Source: an uncultured Psychromonas sp. (GTDB lineage Bacteria; Pseudomonadota; Gammaproteobacteria; Enterobacterales; Psychromonadaceae). From it: a DNA stretch of 64,000 nt. Each line of letters begins with the position of its first letter. Position 1 is the first letter of the stretch. A program made the position numbers and the translations under genes. The stretch covers positions 1 through 64,000 of the forward strand of contig NZ_CANLFB010000019.1 of assembly GCF_947489755.1 (NCBI RefSeq), in the 5' to 3' direction. The notes under the pieces are model-generated. The model was not told the origin of the DNA. It was given only the letters and a program-made list of their open reading frames with translations, and ran no database searches. Positions 18,638 to 28,928 of the stretch are shown here, piece by piece.

Positions 18638-19642
18638 TTATTCGCCTTTCTTACTGCGTGATAACAAGTCCATCGCCGCTTCTTTTACCGCTTTACCTTG
18701 ATAAAGCACGTAATATATTTGCTCACAAATCGGCATTTCAATATTAACGCGTTTAGCAAGATTATAAACTTCTTCGGTATTACGGTAACCTTCAACCACT
18801 TGGCCAATTTCAACCTGTGCTTCATCAATACCTTTACCAGATCCTAATGCTAAACCAAAACGACGGTTACGAGATTGATTATCTGTACAAGTTAAGACCA
18901 AATCACCTAAACCTGCCATGCCCATAAATGAAGCTTCCGTAGCACCTAAAGCGACACCTAAACGTGTTAACTCCGCTAAACCACGCGTAATTAAAGCAGT
19001 ACGTGCATTTGCACCAAACCCTAATCCATCGGCTAAACCTGCGCCAATGGCAATAACATTTTTAACAGCGCCACCTAATTGCACGGCAGTGAAATCTTCC
19101 GAAATATACGTTCTAAAATTACTATTATTATGGAAAAGATCCGCAATATGTTGGGTAAAGTGCGTATCAGACCCTGCTACAGCAACCGCTGTTGGCAAAC
19201 CTTTAGCCACTTCCATCGCGAAAGTAGGACCTGATAAAACAGCAAGTGGATAATGGTCACCGACGATATCTCTTGCGACTTCTTGTAATAAACGACCTGT
19301 TTCCGCTTCTAAGCCTTTTGTTGCCCAAGCAATACGATGCTCTGGACGCAATAGCGGTTTAACTTGAGATAATACCAAACCAAATACATGGCTAGGCACC
19401 ACCAACAAAATAGTATCTGTTGCGGCAATACATTTTGCTAAATCACTTTCAGGTTGGAGACGTTCAGGAAATGTAACTCCTGGTAGAAATGCTTTGTTTT
19501 CACGATCGGTTTGTAGGCGTTTAATGTGGTCATCTGAGTGACCCCAAATTAACGTGTTATGTCCGTTACGAGCCAATGATACAGCAAGAGCAGAGCCGTA
19601 TGACCCTGCTCCTAATACTGTAATGGCAGTTTTTTCAGCCAT
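18638..19642 (-). CDS. gpsA: glycerol-3-phosphate dehydrogenase [NAD(P)+]
   Basis: Reduces dihydroxyacetone phosphate to sn-glycerol-3-phosphate, the backbone of phospholipids. The Rossmann motif [12 protein letters not shown] (9-20) binds NAD(P)H. The catalytic Lys is in [19 protein letters not shown] (about 190-208), followed by [20 protein letters not shown]. Length 334 aa matches the family (339 in E. coli). Last gene of yibN-grxC-secB-gpsA, 28 bases after secB. cysE, which follows in E. coli, is absent here. Confidence 0.95.
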   Translation of the reverse strand: MAEKTAITVLGAGSYGSALAVSLARNGHNTLIWGHSDDHIKRLQTDRENKAFLPGVTFPERLQPESDLAKCIAATDTILLVVPSHVFGLVLSQVKPLLRPEHRIAWATKGLEAETGRLLQEVARDIVGDHYPLAVLSGPTFAMEVAKGLPTAVAVAGSDTHFTQHIADLFHNNSNFRTYISEDFTAVQLGGAVKNVIAIGAGLADGLGFGANARTALITRGLAELTRLGVALGATEASFMGMAGLGDLVLTCTDNQSRNRRFGLALGSGKGIDEAQVEIGQVVEGYRNTEEVYNLAKRVNIEMPICEQIYYVLYQGKAVKEAAMDLLSRSKKGE

Positions 19643-19670
19643 TAGATTACCTATTTAAGAAAAGACTTAA

Positions 19671-20132
19671 TTAAGAGTTTAGTGTTTCTACTTCAGCTTG
19701 CTTACTTGCCATTGCTTGTTGAAATAAAGCATCAAAGTTTACAGGCGCTAAGTTTAACTGTGGGAAAGTACCACGTGTTACTAAGCTAGAAACGGCTTCA
19801 CGAGCGTATGGGAATAAGATGTTTGGACAAAATGCATTCAAGCAATGAGCAAGTTGTGGACCTTCAAGGTCTGAAACAGAGAAAATACCTGCTTGTTGTA
19901 CTTCACATAAGAACGCAACTTCGCCTTCAACGCTAGCTGTTGCTGTTAATGACAATGTCACTTCGTATACACCTTCTTCTAATTTCTTAGATTGTGTATC
20001 GATGTCCATTTTCACTTCTGGAGCCCATTCTTTTTTGAAGATTTCTGGTGAATTTGGGCATTCAAAAGAGATATCTTTAACATAAACACGTTGGATATTG
20101 AATTCTACTTGTTTTTCTTGTTGTTCTGGCAT
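19671..20132 (-). CDS. secB: protein-export chaperone SecB
   Basis: Homotetrameric cytosolic chaperone that keeps preproteins unfolded and hands them to SecA. The sequence has family marks such as [18 protein letters not shown] (11-29), [20 protein letters not shown]-like residues at about 94-113 and [24 protein letters not shown] at about 114-138. Length is 153 aa against 155 in E. coli. It lies between grxC and gpsA, as in enterobacteria. Confidence 0.96.
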   Translation of the reverse strand: MPEQQEKQVEFNIQRVYVKDISFECPNSPEIFKKEWAPEVKMDIDTQSKKLEEGVYEVTLSLTATASVEGEVAFLCEVQQAGIFSVSDLEGPQLAHCLNAFCPNILFPYAREAVSSLVTRGTFPQLNLAPVNFDALFQQAMASKQAEVETLNS

Positions 20133-20172
20133 GATCTTCCCTTAATCGTTAAAAATATTTAATCGTAGTAAA

Positions 20173-20421
20173 TTAGCTTAATAGTTTATCAAGTTCATTA
20201 GCGCGTTCTAAAGCGTATAACTCGTCACAACCACCTATCGGCTTATCATTAATGATAATTTGCGGAACCGTTGTACCGCCAGTGATTTTTGTCATATTAG
20301 GGCGAAGAGAACGATCTGACACATCAATTTCTTGATACTCAACTTCTTTGCTGTCTAATAATTGCTTTGCACGCATGCAATATGGGCAATACGGTGTAGT
20401 GTAAATAGTAATAGTAGCCAT
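20173..20421 (-). CDS. grxC: glutaredoxin 3
   Basis: Dithiol glutaredoxin of 82 aa that reduces disulfides using glutathione. The active site is CPYC (residues 9-12 of MATITIYTTPYCPYC), followed by TVPQIIIN with the cis-proline and GGCDEL, which binds glutathione. The start at 20421 gives the family's normal length; an upstream in-frame start would add 16 unrelated residues overlapping yibN. It begins seven bases after the yibN stop and is probably co-transcribed with yibN, secB and gpsA. Confidence 0.95.
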   Translation of the reverse strand: MATITIYTTPYCPYCMRAKQLLDSKEVEYQEIDVSDRSLRPNMTKITGGTTVPQIIINDKPIGGCDELYALERANELDKLLS

Positions 20422-20428
20422 AATATAA

Positions 20429-20857
20429 TTACTTCTTAGTTGTTGGTAAGTTCGCAGCCGTCCAGCCACTCATACCTGAAAAAAGATTGTTTACTTGCTC
20501 AAATCCAGCTTTAGCTAATTTATCGCCTGCTCCACCTGAACGAGTACCTGTTGCACATACAACTATAATGGGGGCCTGTTTGTCATTTTCAATAGCAGCA
20601 AACTTTCCTTCGTCGATTTGTGACACAGTTATGTTTTTAGCATTAACAATGTGGCCTTTTTTAAATTCTTCAGCAGAACGAACGTCAACAACGATAGCAT
20701 CTTGTTTGTTGATTAATAATGTCGCTTCCTGAGGATTAATGTTATTTGTTTTACTTAACTTCGCTTTTACTACGCTATGGATTAGCATTGCGGCAATCAC
20801 TACCCAAGCACCAGCTAACATTGGGTTATTAGTAACAAAATCAATATACTCTTGCAT
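20429..20857 (-). CDS. yibN: membrane-anchored rhodanese-like protein YibN
   Basis: A single N-terminal membrane helix (about 12-30) carries a cytoplasmic rhodanese domain (about 40-138). The active-site loop is CATGTRS with Cys101, so persulfide transfer is possible. The AAEEF/HI.NAKNI rhodanese marks are at about 62-75. Length is 142 aa against 143 in E. coli. It heads yibN-grxC-secB-gpsA and is divergent from gpmI. The physiological substrate is not established from sequence. Confidence 0.92.
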   Translation of the reverse strand: MQEYIDFVTNNPMLAGAWVVIAAMLIHSVVKAKLSKTNNINPQEATLLINKQDAIVVDVRSAEEFKKGHIVNAKNITVSQIDEGKFAAIENDKQAPIIVVCATGTRSGGAGDKLAKAGFEQVNNLFSGMSGWTAANLPTTKK

Positions 20858-21069
20858 AACTTGTTTCTTCTTCTGTAAGGATAAATTCGAGTCTGAGTAT
20901 ACCCTGTGGAAAACAGAATATCAGCCTTGAGATTTAGAATAATAAATGAAAATGTCTTTTTTTTGTCTATTTCAACTTGCTTTGATCTAACACTAGGCTT
21001 TTTCAGTGACAAGCCGCACAAATGTTGTAAAATCAACAGCAGATAATTTGAACAATAAAGAGGTTTAAT

Positions 21070-22599
21070 ATGACAACTCCTAAGAAACCATTAGTACTAT
21101 TAATTCTAGATGGATGGGGCTACCGTCCTGATATGCCAGATAACGCAGTATCAAATGCTAAAACACCTGTTCTAGACCAACTATGTAAAGATTATGCAAA
21201 TAGTCTTATTTCAGCTTCGGGCATGGATGTAGGTTTACCAGACGGTCAAATGGGTAACTCAGAAGTAGGCCATACTAATATTGGTGCGGGTCGTACTGTT
21301 TACCAAAACCTAACTAAAGTGACTAAATCTATTGCTGACGGTGATTTTTTCGAAAATGCTAACTTTGTTGATGCAGTAGATAAAGCCGTTGCAGCTGATA
21401 AAGCAGTTCACATCATGGGCCTAGCTTCACCTGGTGGCGTTCACTCTCACGATGACCATATTTTAGCGGCAATTGAATTAGCAGCAAAACGCGGCGCGAA
21501 AAAAATATTCGTACATGCCTTCCTAGATGGCCGTGATACACCACCTCGTAGTGCAGCGGGTACACTGGCTAAATTCGAAGAAAAATATAAAGAAATGGGT
21601 GTCGGTCGTACGGTTTCATTAATCGGTCGTTACTTTGCAATGGATCGTGACAATCGTTGGGATCGTGTTGAGCAAGCTTACAGCCTATTAACAGAAGCAA
21701 AATCAGAATACACAGCAGAAAGTGCATTAGACGGTCTTGAAAACGCTTACGCTCGTGACGAAAATGATGAATTTGTTAAGGCAACAGTGATTGGCGAAGC
21801 AGCGCCAATGTCAGACGGTGATACGGTATTATTCTTAAACTTCCGTGCTGACCGAGCGCGTGAAATTACTTACACATTTACTGACGAAAAATTCAGTGGT
21901 TTTGAACGTGCTGTAACACCTAAGCTTAACTTTGTAACATTAACTGAATATGCAGCTAACATCACAGCGCCTGCAGCTTACCCAAGTGAAGAATTAACGA
22001 ACACTTTAGGTGAATGGTTATCGAAAGAAAACAAAACACAGCTACGTATCTCTGAAACTGAAAAATACGCACATGTGACTTTCTTCTTTAACGGCGGCGT
22101 TGAAGATGAATTTTCTGGTGAGCACCGTACGCTAATCAGCTCTCCAGCAGTGGCGACTTACGACCTACAACCCGAAATGAGTTCTGTTGAATTAACAGAG
22201 AAACTAGTCAGTGCAATCAAGAGCAGCGAATACGATGTGATCATTTGTAACTACCCGAATGGCGATATGGTTGGTCATACTGGTATTTATGAAGCAGCAG
22301 TAAAAGCATGTGAAGCTGTTGATGCATGTATTGGTGAAATCGTAGGCGCATTAAAAGAAGTGGGCGGAGAATGTTTAATCACTGCTGACCACGGTAATGC
22401 AGAGCAAATGATTGACCCTGAAACAGGTGGTATCCATACTGCACATACTAACTTACCAGTACCGTTCATCTATGTTGGTCGTGAAGCAACTATCGCTGAA
22501 GGCGGTCGTTTATGCGATATCGCACCAACCATGTTATCGTTGATGGAAATGAATATTCCAGAACAGATGACAGGTAAGCCTTTAATTACCATTAAGTAA
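21070..22599 (+). CDS. gpmI: 2,3-bisphosphoglycerate-independent phosphoglycerate mutase
   Basis: Manganese enzyme interconverting 3- and 2-phosphoglycerate in glycolysis. LILDGWG (11-17) supplies a metal-binding Asp, and [15 protein letters not shown] (61-75) holds the catalytic Ser64. [12 protein letters not shown] near 126 and [10 protein letters not shown] near 154-163 bind substrate, and [12 protein letters not shown] and [10 protein letters not shown] near 395-455 bind the second metal. Length is 509 aa against 514 in E. coli. AAAGAGG lies before the ATG. It faces yibN and leads into envC and yibQ. Confidence 0.97.
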   Translation: MTTPKKPLVLLILDGWGYRPDMPDNAVSNAKTPVLDQLCKDYANSLISASGMDVGLPDGQMGNSEVGHTNIGAGRTVYQNLTKVTKSIADGDFFENANFVDAVDKAVAADKAVHIMGLASPGGVHSHDDHILAAIELAAKRGAKKIFVHAFLDGRDTPPRSAAGTLAKFEEKYKEMGVGRTVSLIGRYFAMDRDNRWDRVEQAYSLLTEAKSEYTAESALDGLENAYARDENDEFVKATVIGEAAPMSDGDTVLFLNFRADRAREITYTFTDEKFSGFERAVTPKLNFVTLTEYAANITAPAAYPSEELTNTLGEWLSKENKTQLRISETEKYAHVTFFFNGGVEDEFSGEHRTLISSPAVATYDLQPEMSSVELTEKLVSAIKSSEYDVIICNYPNGDMVGHTGIYEAAVKACEAVDACIGEIVGALKEVGGECLITADHGNAEQMIDPETGGIHTAHTNLPVPFIYVGREATIAEGGRLCDIAPTMLSLMEMNIPEQMTGKPLITIK

Positions 22600-22611
22600 T
22601 TAGCTTATTGT

Positions 22612-22640
22612 TAGATGCTCTATGTTTAATAGAGCATCTA
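22612..22640 (+). terminator. hairpin after gpmI
   Basis: Perfect 10-bp stem TAGATGCTCT with AGAGCATCTA and a 9-base loop, 12 bases past gpmI. There is no U tract after it, so it may stabilise the transcript end rather than terminate. Confidence 0.5.
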
Positions 22641-22857
22641 AATTCGACCTTCCACCCTACGATAAATGATATTCAACTTAACTTTCACTTAATCACAACA
22701 ATTTTTTCTTCCATCTAATACAATAGTCCTTTAATCTCAATTATTTTTAACTAACTTTTCCAAAATTTATTAGTCATATTTTGAAAGGGCTTGATTGATA
22801 ATTTAATTATTAACCTACTTTAAAATATTGTTTCCGTTTATAAGGTCAAAAATTACA

Positions 22858-24102
22858 GTGATATTTAATCTACTTTCTTTAAATAAGCTAGGGCGTGTAA
22901 GCCAATTAATCTGTATCCCTTTTCTGATAGCAACTCTATTTAATGCTCAAGTCTCAGCTGCTAACCTGAATAATTTGCAGCAACAAATAAACGAAAGTAA
23001 ACAAACAAAAGCACAAAAACTAAAACAACAAAGGTTACTTGAAGAAGCACTGTCCGAAAGTGAGCAAACGATTGCTAAAGTGTCTCAACAAGTTAACGAA
23101 ACTAAAAACACCATCGAAGAAAAACGTGCCGCCTTAATTTCTTTAAAAAAGAGCACAGAGCAACTTGAAGAAGATAAAATAAAACAACAATCATTATTAC
23201 AGCAGCAGTTAGTCAGTGCTTATATGACAGGTCAAAATGACCTCATCAAACTCATGCTAAATCAAGAAGACCTAAGCAAGATCGTCCGCGCTAAAAGCTA
23301 TTATCAATACCTTAATGAAGCACGTGTAGACAGTATAGAATCCTTACACTCCACACAGCAAAAACTAATCAATAATGAAAAAGAGCAAAAAGCCACACTC
23401 ATTACATTAGAAAAAATGTACCAAACTCAGAAAGAAAGACAAGAAACAGTGAGTACTCAAAAAAATAAACGAGACAAAGCACTGAAGTCATTAAGAAATG
23501 ATATTAATTATCAAAATAAAAAACTAGCAGAGCTCGGAGATTCAGAAAAAGCATTACGCGAACGTCTCAAAAAAGCAGCTGAAGAACGTAAAATGCAAGC
23601 ATTAGCAGCTGCTAAAGCACAAGCAGCTAAAGAGCTTGAAGATCAGAAGAAAGCAAAAACACAGTTTCTCTCACAAACAAAACAGAAGACTATCTCTAAG
23701 TTAGCTAACCAAAAAGGCAAATTACAATGGCCTATCCGTGGTAGTGTTTTACACCGTTTTGGCAGCTCACGCAGTCGCAGCAGCCAAGTAAAATGGAAAG
23801 GGATAGCAATAGCCGCGAATGAAGGTGAAAAAGTCAGAGCAGTGGCGACGGGGCGAGTGTTATTTGCAGGTTACTTTAAAGGTTACGGAATGGTCATCGC
23901 ACTTGACCATAGTGATAATTACATCACTCTATACGGTTACAACCAAACAGTATTACAAAAAGCCGGAGATGTAGTATTACAAGGTGATGCTATTGCATTA
24001 GCAGGACACAGTGGTGGGCAAGACAGAACAAGCTTATATTTCGAGTTAAGCCATAAAGGCAAAGCAGAAGATCCTTTACGCTGGTTAACGAGAAACAAAT
24101 AA
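22858..24102 (+). CDS. envC: murein hydrolase activator EnvC
   Basis: Periplasmic divisome factor that activates amidases AmiA and AmiB for septal peptidoglycan splitting. A signal-like hydrophobic stretch ends near FNAQVSA. A long Gln/Lys/Glu-rich coiled coil follows (about 40-280 from the GTG), then a LytM domain (about 295-410). The LytM zinc ligands are degenerate: WKGIAI replaces the H-containing motif and LYGYN replaces HxH. That agrees with EnvC being an activator, not an enzyme. The start is uncertain: this GTG has AAGG 12 bases upstream, and a TTG at 22828 is the alternative. It is followed immediately by yibQ. Confidence 0.9.
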   Translation: MIFNLLSLNKLGRVSQLICIPFLIATLFNAQVSAANLNNLQQQINESKQTKAQKLKQQRLLEEALSESEQTIAKVSQQVNETKNTIEEKRAALISLKKSTEQLEEDKIKQQSLLQQQLVSAYMTGQNDLIKLMLNQEDLSKIVRAKSYYQYLNEARVDSIESLHSTQQKLINNEKEQKATLITLEKMYQTQKERQETVSTQKNKRDKALKSLRNDINYQNKKLAELGDSEKALRERLKKAAEERKMQALAAAKAQAAKELEDQKKAKTQFLSQTKQKTISKLANQKGKLQWPIRGSVLHRFGSSRSRSSQVKWKGIAIAANEGEKVRAVATGRVLFAGYFKGYGMVIALDHSDNYITLYGYNQTVLQKAGDVVLQGDAIALAGHSGGQDRTSLYFELSHKGKAEDPLRWLTRNK

Positions 24103-24123
24103 GTGCTAACATTTTTTAATATA

Positions 24124-24942
24124 ATGAAGAAAATACTATTCTGCTTTTACTTATTGAGTTGCACAGCTAATACAGCAGCGGCAGCAACAATAGGTAAAAT
24201 TGCGATTATTATCGATGACATGGGCTACAACCGTCATAACCAAGCATTTGCTAAACTCCCTAATCCGGTCACTTTTGCGATTTTACCTTTCACACCTTAC
24301 TCTCAAAAAATAGCTAACGCGGCTCATCAGCAAAAAAGAGAAGTCATATTACATATTCCTATGCAGGCACAATCCCACAATCATTTGTTAGGAAAAGGTG
24401 CATTAATGGTACAGATGACTAAGCAAAATTTTCAACATGTATTAAGTCATGGCTTAGCCGATATTCCCTATGCGATTGGCGTTAATAATCACATGGGCAG
24501 TAAACTGACCGAAGAAATCATTCCGATGCAATGGACAATGGAGTTGCTGTCTAAACGTGGTTTATTCTTTGTTGATAGTCTCACCACTGCACACAGTGTG
24601 GCAGAAAGTAGTGCCGTATCCGCTGGATTACCATCATTAAGAAGACATATATTTTTAGATAACATTCGCACGTCTGCAGCAATGGATAAACAGTTTCAAC
24701 AAGCCATTGCTCATAGCTTAAAAGCGCCCTACACCATTCTTATTGGCCACCCTTACCCTGAAACGTTACAGTACTTGTCTCGACGTTTAGGTGCACCTAA
24801 TAAAGATTTTCAGCTGGTCAAGTTAAGTCAATTAATCCCAGAAAAGCAACGTGTCATGTTAGAAAATAAAAAAGAACAATATCAACAAACAAAACAATTT
24901 AACCCGCTTTACCCAATAACAAACATCGAAAAAATCCAATAA
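24124..24942 (+). CDS. yibQ: divergent polysaccharide deacetylase family protein YibQ
   Basis: Exported protein with a signal peptide (MKKILFCFYLLSCTANTAAA) and one divergent polysaccharide-deacetylase domain. Visible marks are IAIIIDDMGYN after the signal, HIPMQAQ near 80, GVNNHMGSKLT near 120 and ILIGHPYPET near 200. The paired acidic residues and histidines suggest metal binding, but activity in this family is uncertain. It starts 21 bases after envC if the ATG is used; an in-frame GTG directly behind the envC stop (24103) is also possible. The gpmI-envC-yibQ order is conserved with E. coli. Confidence 0.9.
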   Translation: MKKILFCFYLLSCTANTAAAATIGKIAIIIDDMGYNRHNQAFAKLPNPVTFAILPFTPYSQKIANAAHQQKREVILHIPMQAQSHNHLLGKGALMVQMTKQNFQHVLSHGLADIPYAIGVNNHMGSKLTEEIIPMQWTMELLSKRGLFFVDSLTTAHSVAESSAVSAGLPSLRRHIFLDNIRTSAAMDKQFQQAIAHSLKAPYTILIGHPYPETLQYLSRRLGAPNKDFQLVKLSQLIPEKQRVMLENKKEQYQQTKQFNPLYPITNIEKIQ

Positions 24943-24960
24943 TATAATAGTGAGTTCTCC

Positions 24961-25386
24961 ATGCGATTATCCGTTTTTATTGCCAACACCGTATCAACCC
25001 AACTGGTTATAGATTTACAAAAGATCTATGCAAATTACCTCCCTGAAGCATCATTAACAGAGCAAGCACTTGCTCAGCTTGTAACACAAACAACCTCTCG
25101 ACTTTATATGACGATGTTTAACGAACGTCATATTGGTGCCGTTAAAGTGCAAATAAACGCAACTCAAGCAACCTTGTCGCAATTAACCATTAGAGATCTA
25201 ACTCGTCGTCGTGGCGTCGGTAAAAACCTGTTAAAACAGCTAGAAAAGTCTTTAACGACAGAAGGAATTACTGATATTGAATATAACTTGGAAGAAGTAG
25301 CAGAAGTTGAATTGTTAGCAACCCAAGCATTTTTATCAGATAGCGGATATCAACTGAATAACCATATCGCAACTAAAAAATTGTAA
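24961..25386 (+). CDS. panM: PanD maturation factor PanM/PanZ (GNAT fold)
   Basis: Acetyl-CoA-binding GNAT-fold protein. In enterobacteria PanM (PanZ) binds the aspartate decarboxylase proenzyme PanD, triggers its self-cleavage and, with CoA, inhibits it, thus controlling pantothenate synthesis. The match by eye is good: IDLQKIYANYLPEAS near 17-32, MFNERHIGAVKVQ near 52-64, and the acetyl-CoA loop LTRRRGVGKNLL near 80-91. Length is 141 aa against 127 in E. coli. It follows yibQ by 18 bases and may share its transcript. panD is not in the window. Confidence 0.82.
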   Translation: MRLSVFIANTVSTQLVIDLQKIYANYLPEASLTEQALAQLVTQTTSRLYMTMFNERHIGAVKVQINATQATLSQLTIRDLTRRRGVGKNLLKQLEKSLTTEGITDIEYNLEEVAEVELLATQAFLSDSGYQLNNHIATKKL

Positions 25387-25411
25387 TAAAAACGCTAAAC
25401 ACGATCCATAA

Positions 25412-25437
25412 AAAAACCACACAATTGTGTGGTTTTT
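25412..25437. terminator. bidirectional terminator between panM and the DUF4136-type gene
   Basis: Perfect 26-base palindrome, arm AAAAACCACACAA, with A-rich and T-rich ends for both converging genes. Confidence 0.88.
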
Positions 25438-25469
25438 ATTAACAGTATGATTGAATAAGCTTTAATGAC

Positions 25470-26078
25470 TTATTGACCCGCTTCAGGAAAATCTTTCAGC
25501 ATCATATTTAAAATCCCCTGCATCCGAGTTGAACCAGACTCCACTCTATCTTTCTCTAAATCCACAAATCCTTGAACGGCTGATCGCCAATAAATAGTCT
25601 TTTGCTGATTATCTAACACCGTTAATAATAAAGAACCTTTTTCATAACGAGGGTCGCTCGCTTTAGCACGTCTCAAACCAGGCAACAAACCAAAACGCTG
25701 TTGAATAGTTTGGTCAGCAATCGCATCCTCTAACGCAAACAAAAAACCAACAACAACGTCAGCTTGTTGAGGATCTGCTTTATATTCGTAGCCTTTAGTA
25801 CTTAAATAAGCTTGTATTTGTTCGCGAATATAAGCCTTAAACTCTTGTTTATTTTGCCCTGGAACACTCGATAAAACCTGATTGTATTCTTCACTCCAAC
25901 TGTAAGTCGTAAATGCAGGTAATACCTTAGAAGGTTTACCACTACTTACAATCATTAAACGTTGTGTCTCAACTTTTTCTTGTACTTCTTTTACTGGTGT
26001 TGACGCTGTTTGCGTACTACAACCAACAAGGGTAAGTTGCATACCAACTAGTACGAATAAAAAATATAATTTCTTCAT
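25470..26078 (-). CDS. DUF4136-type lipoprotein
   Basis: Lipoprotein of 202 aa; the signal ends LTLVGC (Cys20). The domain from about residue 55 onward has the pattern of DUF4136: TYSW near 60, ADVVVGFL near 105, and GSLLLTVLDNQQKTIYWRSAVQGF near 147-170. It is probably in the outer-membrane inner leaflet or the periplasm. Function is unknown. It lies nine bases after dusA on the same strand and is likely co-transcribed. Confidence 0.75.
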   Translation of the reverse strand: MKKLYFLFVLVGMQLTLVGCSTQTASTPVKEVQEKVETQRLMIVSSGKPSKVLPAFTTYSWSEEYNQVLSSVPGQNKQEFKAYIREQIQAYLSTKGYEYKADPQQADVVVGFLFALEDAIADQTIQQRFGLLPGLRRAKASDPRYEKGSLLLTVLDNQQKTIYWRSAVQGFVDLEKDRVESGSTRMQGILNMMLKDFPEAGQ

Positions 26079-26087
26079 ATTATGACC

Positions 26088-27062
26088 TTATTCTTCGTTA
26101 ACAAATGACGCCGCTTTTTGCATTACTTCAATACCTGAACCTGGTATATGGCCATTTTCACTTAGATGGCGTCGCCACGCGCGTGCGCCAGGTAAACCTT
26201 GAAACAATCCTAACATATGTCGAGCAACTCGGTTTAAATGTACACCATCAGTCAATTGAGATTCAATATAAGGGTACATTTTTTCTAATACTTCAAAACG
26301 AGTTAATGGCACTTTATCACAACCAAATAACTGTTGATCGACTTGGCTTAGAATATAAGGATTAGCATAAACCTCTCGCCCCAACATCACTCCATCAAGG
26401 TGTTGCAGATGTGTTTGACAATCATCTAAGGTTTTAATTCCACCGTTAATAGCAATTGTTAACTCAGGGAAGTCACGTTTCAGTTGATAAACACGTTCAT
26501 AATCTAACGGTGGCACATCACGATTTTGCTTCGGGCTTAAGCCGCTTAACCACGCTTTACGGGCATGAACGATAAACGTATCACAACCTTGCGCTTTTAC
26601 TTTTTCAACAAAATCACATAAAAACTCATAAGAATCTAGATCATCAATACCAATACGAGTCTTCACTGTAACGGGTAAACCACTGGCGTCTTTCATTGCT
26701 TTAACGGCTTCGCCAACTAGCGCGCCTTCCGCCATTAAACAAGCACCGAAACGCCCATTTTGAACGCGATCTGATGGGCAACCTACGTTTAAATTAATCT
26801 CATCAAAACCACGGTCAGCCCCTGCTTTAGCAGCTTGCGCTAAATCTAAGGCTGCAAAACCACCTAACTGTAATGACACTGGATGTTCAGCTTCATCTCG
26901 TTGTAAATAATCGCCTTTGCCATATAAAATCGCGCCAGTCGTCACCATTTCAGTATACAAGAGTGTATTTTTACTCATTAAACGATGGAAATAACGACAA
27001 TATTGATCAGTCCAATCAAGCATAGGAGCAATAGAGAAACGGTTTGTAGGGAAATTTTGCAT
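26088..27062 (-). CDS. dusA: tRNA-dihydrouridine(20/20a) synthase
   Basis: FMN-dependent enzyme that reduces uridine to dihydrouridine in the D-loop of tRNA. The TIM-barrel opening [19 protein letters not shown] (8-26) is diagnostic for DusA. The catalytic Cys lies in [19 protein letters not shown] near 92-110. TVKTRIGID near 131 and INGGI near 205 contact FMN, and the C-terminal helical domain ends with GAR.WRR. Length is 324 aa, near the E. coli value. Confidence 0.95.
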   Translation of the reverse strand: MQNFPTNRFSIAPMLDWTDQYCRYFHRLMSKNTLLYTEMVTTGAILYGKGDYLQRDEAEHPVSLQLGGFAALDLAQAAKAGADRGFDEINLNVGCPSDRVQNGRFGACLMAEGALVGEAVKAMKDASGLPVTVKTRIGIDDLDSYEFLCDFVEKVKAQGCDTFIVHARKAWLSGLSPKQNRDVPPLDYERVYQLKRDFPELTIAINGGIKTLDDCQTHLQHLDGVMLGREVYANPYILSQVDQQLFGCDKVPLTRFEVLEKMYPYIESQLTDGVHLNRVARHMLGLFQGLPGARAWRRHLSENGHIPGSGIEVMQKAASFVNEE

Positions 27063-27376
27063 AAAACACCAGATTAAAATAAAAGACGATCAATAAGCCA
27101 AATCAGAGTGTTATATCGTCCACATTAAAAATGTGATTACGACTAACCTTCAACTGGCATTTTAAAAGCCGAATTATAACAGAAAATCATGACTTAAAAA
27201 TGCCATTTAATAACTGTTTAAAGCCATAAAAAATGCCCCGTACCATCATCAATAAATAAGGAGCAAGCAGCAGAAGCCCTTTTTCAATAATCACTGACCA
27301 CATAGTGAATAAACTAAATGGTTAAACTAAATGAATGAAAACAGTTAAAAACACAGCCTTTCAAAGATATAAAAAA

Positions 27377-27462
27377 CACTTTAACGCGCTAATAAATGCC
27401 AAATGTTACACTTTTATGCGCATTAAAGTGCGACAACTTGCTTTTTTATGCGCATTAAAGTG
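27377..27462. repeat. repeat array upstream of the AAA ATPase gene
   Basis: A 19-bp direct repeat (TTTTATGCGCATTAAAGTG) occurs at 27412-27430 and 27444-27462, period 32, about three helical turns. An inverted near-copy of its core (CACTTTAACGCGC, 12 of 13 matches) lies at 27377-27389. The last copy ends 33 bases before the ATPase start, so it looks like an operator array. The rest of the dusA-ATPase gap (27063-27376) shows no gene. Confidence 0.65.
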
Positions 27463-27495
27463 TAATAGCACAAATAATTGGGGTAAGGTGTCGAT

Positions 27496-28821
27496 ATGAA
27501 AAGATCACGCATAAATAGATTAATTGAGTGGAAAGAAAAGGAAACACGTAAACCTTTATTAATCGATGGCGCTCGTCAAACAGGTAAAACTTATCTTCTA
27601 CAACGTTTATTCGGTAAGTACTTTGATAATGTACTGCGCATCGACTTTCTTGAATCACCAGAAATGGCAGATGCTTTTGCAGACTCATTAACACCTGAAG
27701 ATATTATTTCCAATATTGAACTGCTTACCAATAAAGTATTTAACCCTAGCACTGACTTATTGATACTAGATGAAATTGGCGAATGCCAAAGAGCCGTTAC
27801 CTCGCTGAAGTACTTTGCAGAAAAAGCACCAACCATGTATGTCGCGGCCAGTGGTTCTAACATCGGGCTATTAAACTCATTCCCAGTAGGAAAAGTTGAA
27901 CAATACAACTTACGCCCTTTAACATTTTACGAGTTTTTACTCGCTTCGGGAGAAACGCCGTTAATTAAAGCATTTGAAAAAGCCACAAACTCATTGCCTG
28001 TACATAATAAGTTATTCGACAAATTAACAGACTATTACTTCACTGGCGGCATGCCAGAAGCAGTTGATACTTGGTTTGCATTAAAAGACCAAAGTATTTT
28101 AGACCGCGTCCAAGCAGTAGAAAATATCCATAAAAATCTTATTACAGGCTATACCCGAGACTTTGGTAAGTACTCAGGTAAAGTCGATGCTGGACTCATT
28201 GAATCCGTCTTTAACAACGTCCCTTCACAACTCGCCGCAGTGATAGATGAGTCCGTAAAACGCTTCAAATTTAAAGAAGTACATGAACGAAAGTCTCGTT
28301 ATGGCGACTTTGAAAGTGCCATCACTTGGCTAGATAAATGTCGCTTAATTTTAAAGAATTACCCAACAGAAGGCACACCTCGTAGCCCTTTAGCAGCCTA
28401 TCAAAAAGACAATAGAATAAAACTGTTCTTATTTGATGTAGGGTTATTGAACAACATGTTAGGAATAAGCTACAAGGAAGTTAAGCAACAAGGCTTTGAG
28501 TATAAAGGTTATATTGCAGAAAACTTTGTACAACAAGAGTTTGCCGCCCAAGAAATAGATCCTACATTTTCATGGGGAGATGCACGAGCGGAGATAGAAT
28601 TTATAGCAACCGATCAACAAGGGCGCATTATCCCAATCGAAGTTAAAAGTGGTAAACGTACACGAGCCAAGTCTTTGCAGTCCTATATCAACAAATGCCA
28701 ACCACATAAAACAATCAAACTAACGGGTACGCAAGGCTCTTCTGCATTAGAAAAAGAGCACATAGTTTTACCGCTTTATTATGCGCAGTATGTCGTCAGT
28801 CAGCATTTAAAATCGACCTAA
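27496..28821 (+). CDS. ATP-binding protein, AAA_14 plus DUF4143
   Basis: Predicted ATPase of 441 aa. The N-terminal AAA domain has Walker A GARQTGKT (25-32) and Walker B DLLILDEIGECQRA (about 89-102). The C-terminal DUF4143 region (about 210-385) includes a PIEVKSGKRTRAKSL stretch near 375-390, which recalls nuclease-fold proteins of the PD-(D/E)XK type. Family members are widespread, patchily distributed and without settled function. AAGG precedes the ATG. Flanking repeats on both sides and unrelated neighbours suggest an acquired gene. Confidence 0.88.
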   Translation: MKRSRINRLIEWKEKETRKPLLIDGARQTGKTYLLQRLFGKYFDNVLRIDFLESPEMADAFADSLTPEDIISNIELLTNKVFNPSTDLLILDEIGECQRAVTSLKYFAEKAPTMYVAASGSNIGLLNSFPVGKVEQYNLRPLTFYEFLLASGETPLIKAFEKATNSLPVHNKLFDKLTDYYFTGGMPEAVDTWFALKDQSILDRVQAVENIHKNLITGYTRDFGKYSGKVDAGLIESVFNNVPSQLAAVIDESVKRFKFKEVHERKSRYGDFESAITWLDKCRLILKNYPTEGTPRSPLAAYQKDNRIKLFLFDVGLLNNMLGISYKEVKQQGFEYKGYIAENFVQQEFAAQEIDPTFSWGDARAEIEFIATDQQGRIIPIEVKSGKRTRAKSLQSYINKCQPHKTIKLTGTQGSSALEKEHIVLPLYYAQYVVSQHLKST

Positions 28822-28928
28822 TAAGTGATTCAAATATGCTGGATATACTGTTCCAGCATATTAATAGTTCAAAATTAAGCGACACAATGGAAGTTAACTT
28901 TTCATTGGATAATGTTTTATATATCTAA

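Noticed and set aside
20422-20469. Longer N-terminus for GrxC
   Set aside because: The 16 extra residues overlap yibN and match nothing in glutaredoxins; MATITIYTTPYCPYC is the normal start.
22858-24102. EnvC as an active zinc endopeptidase
   Set aside because: The LytM metal ligands are replaced, as expected for the activator EnvC.
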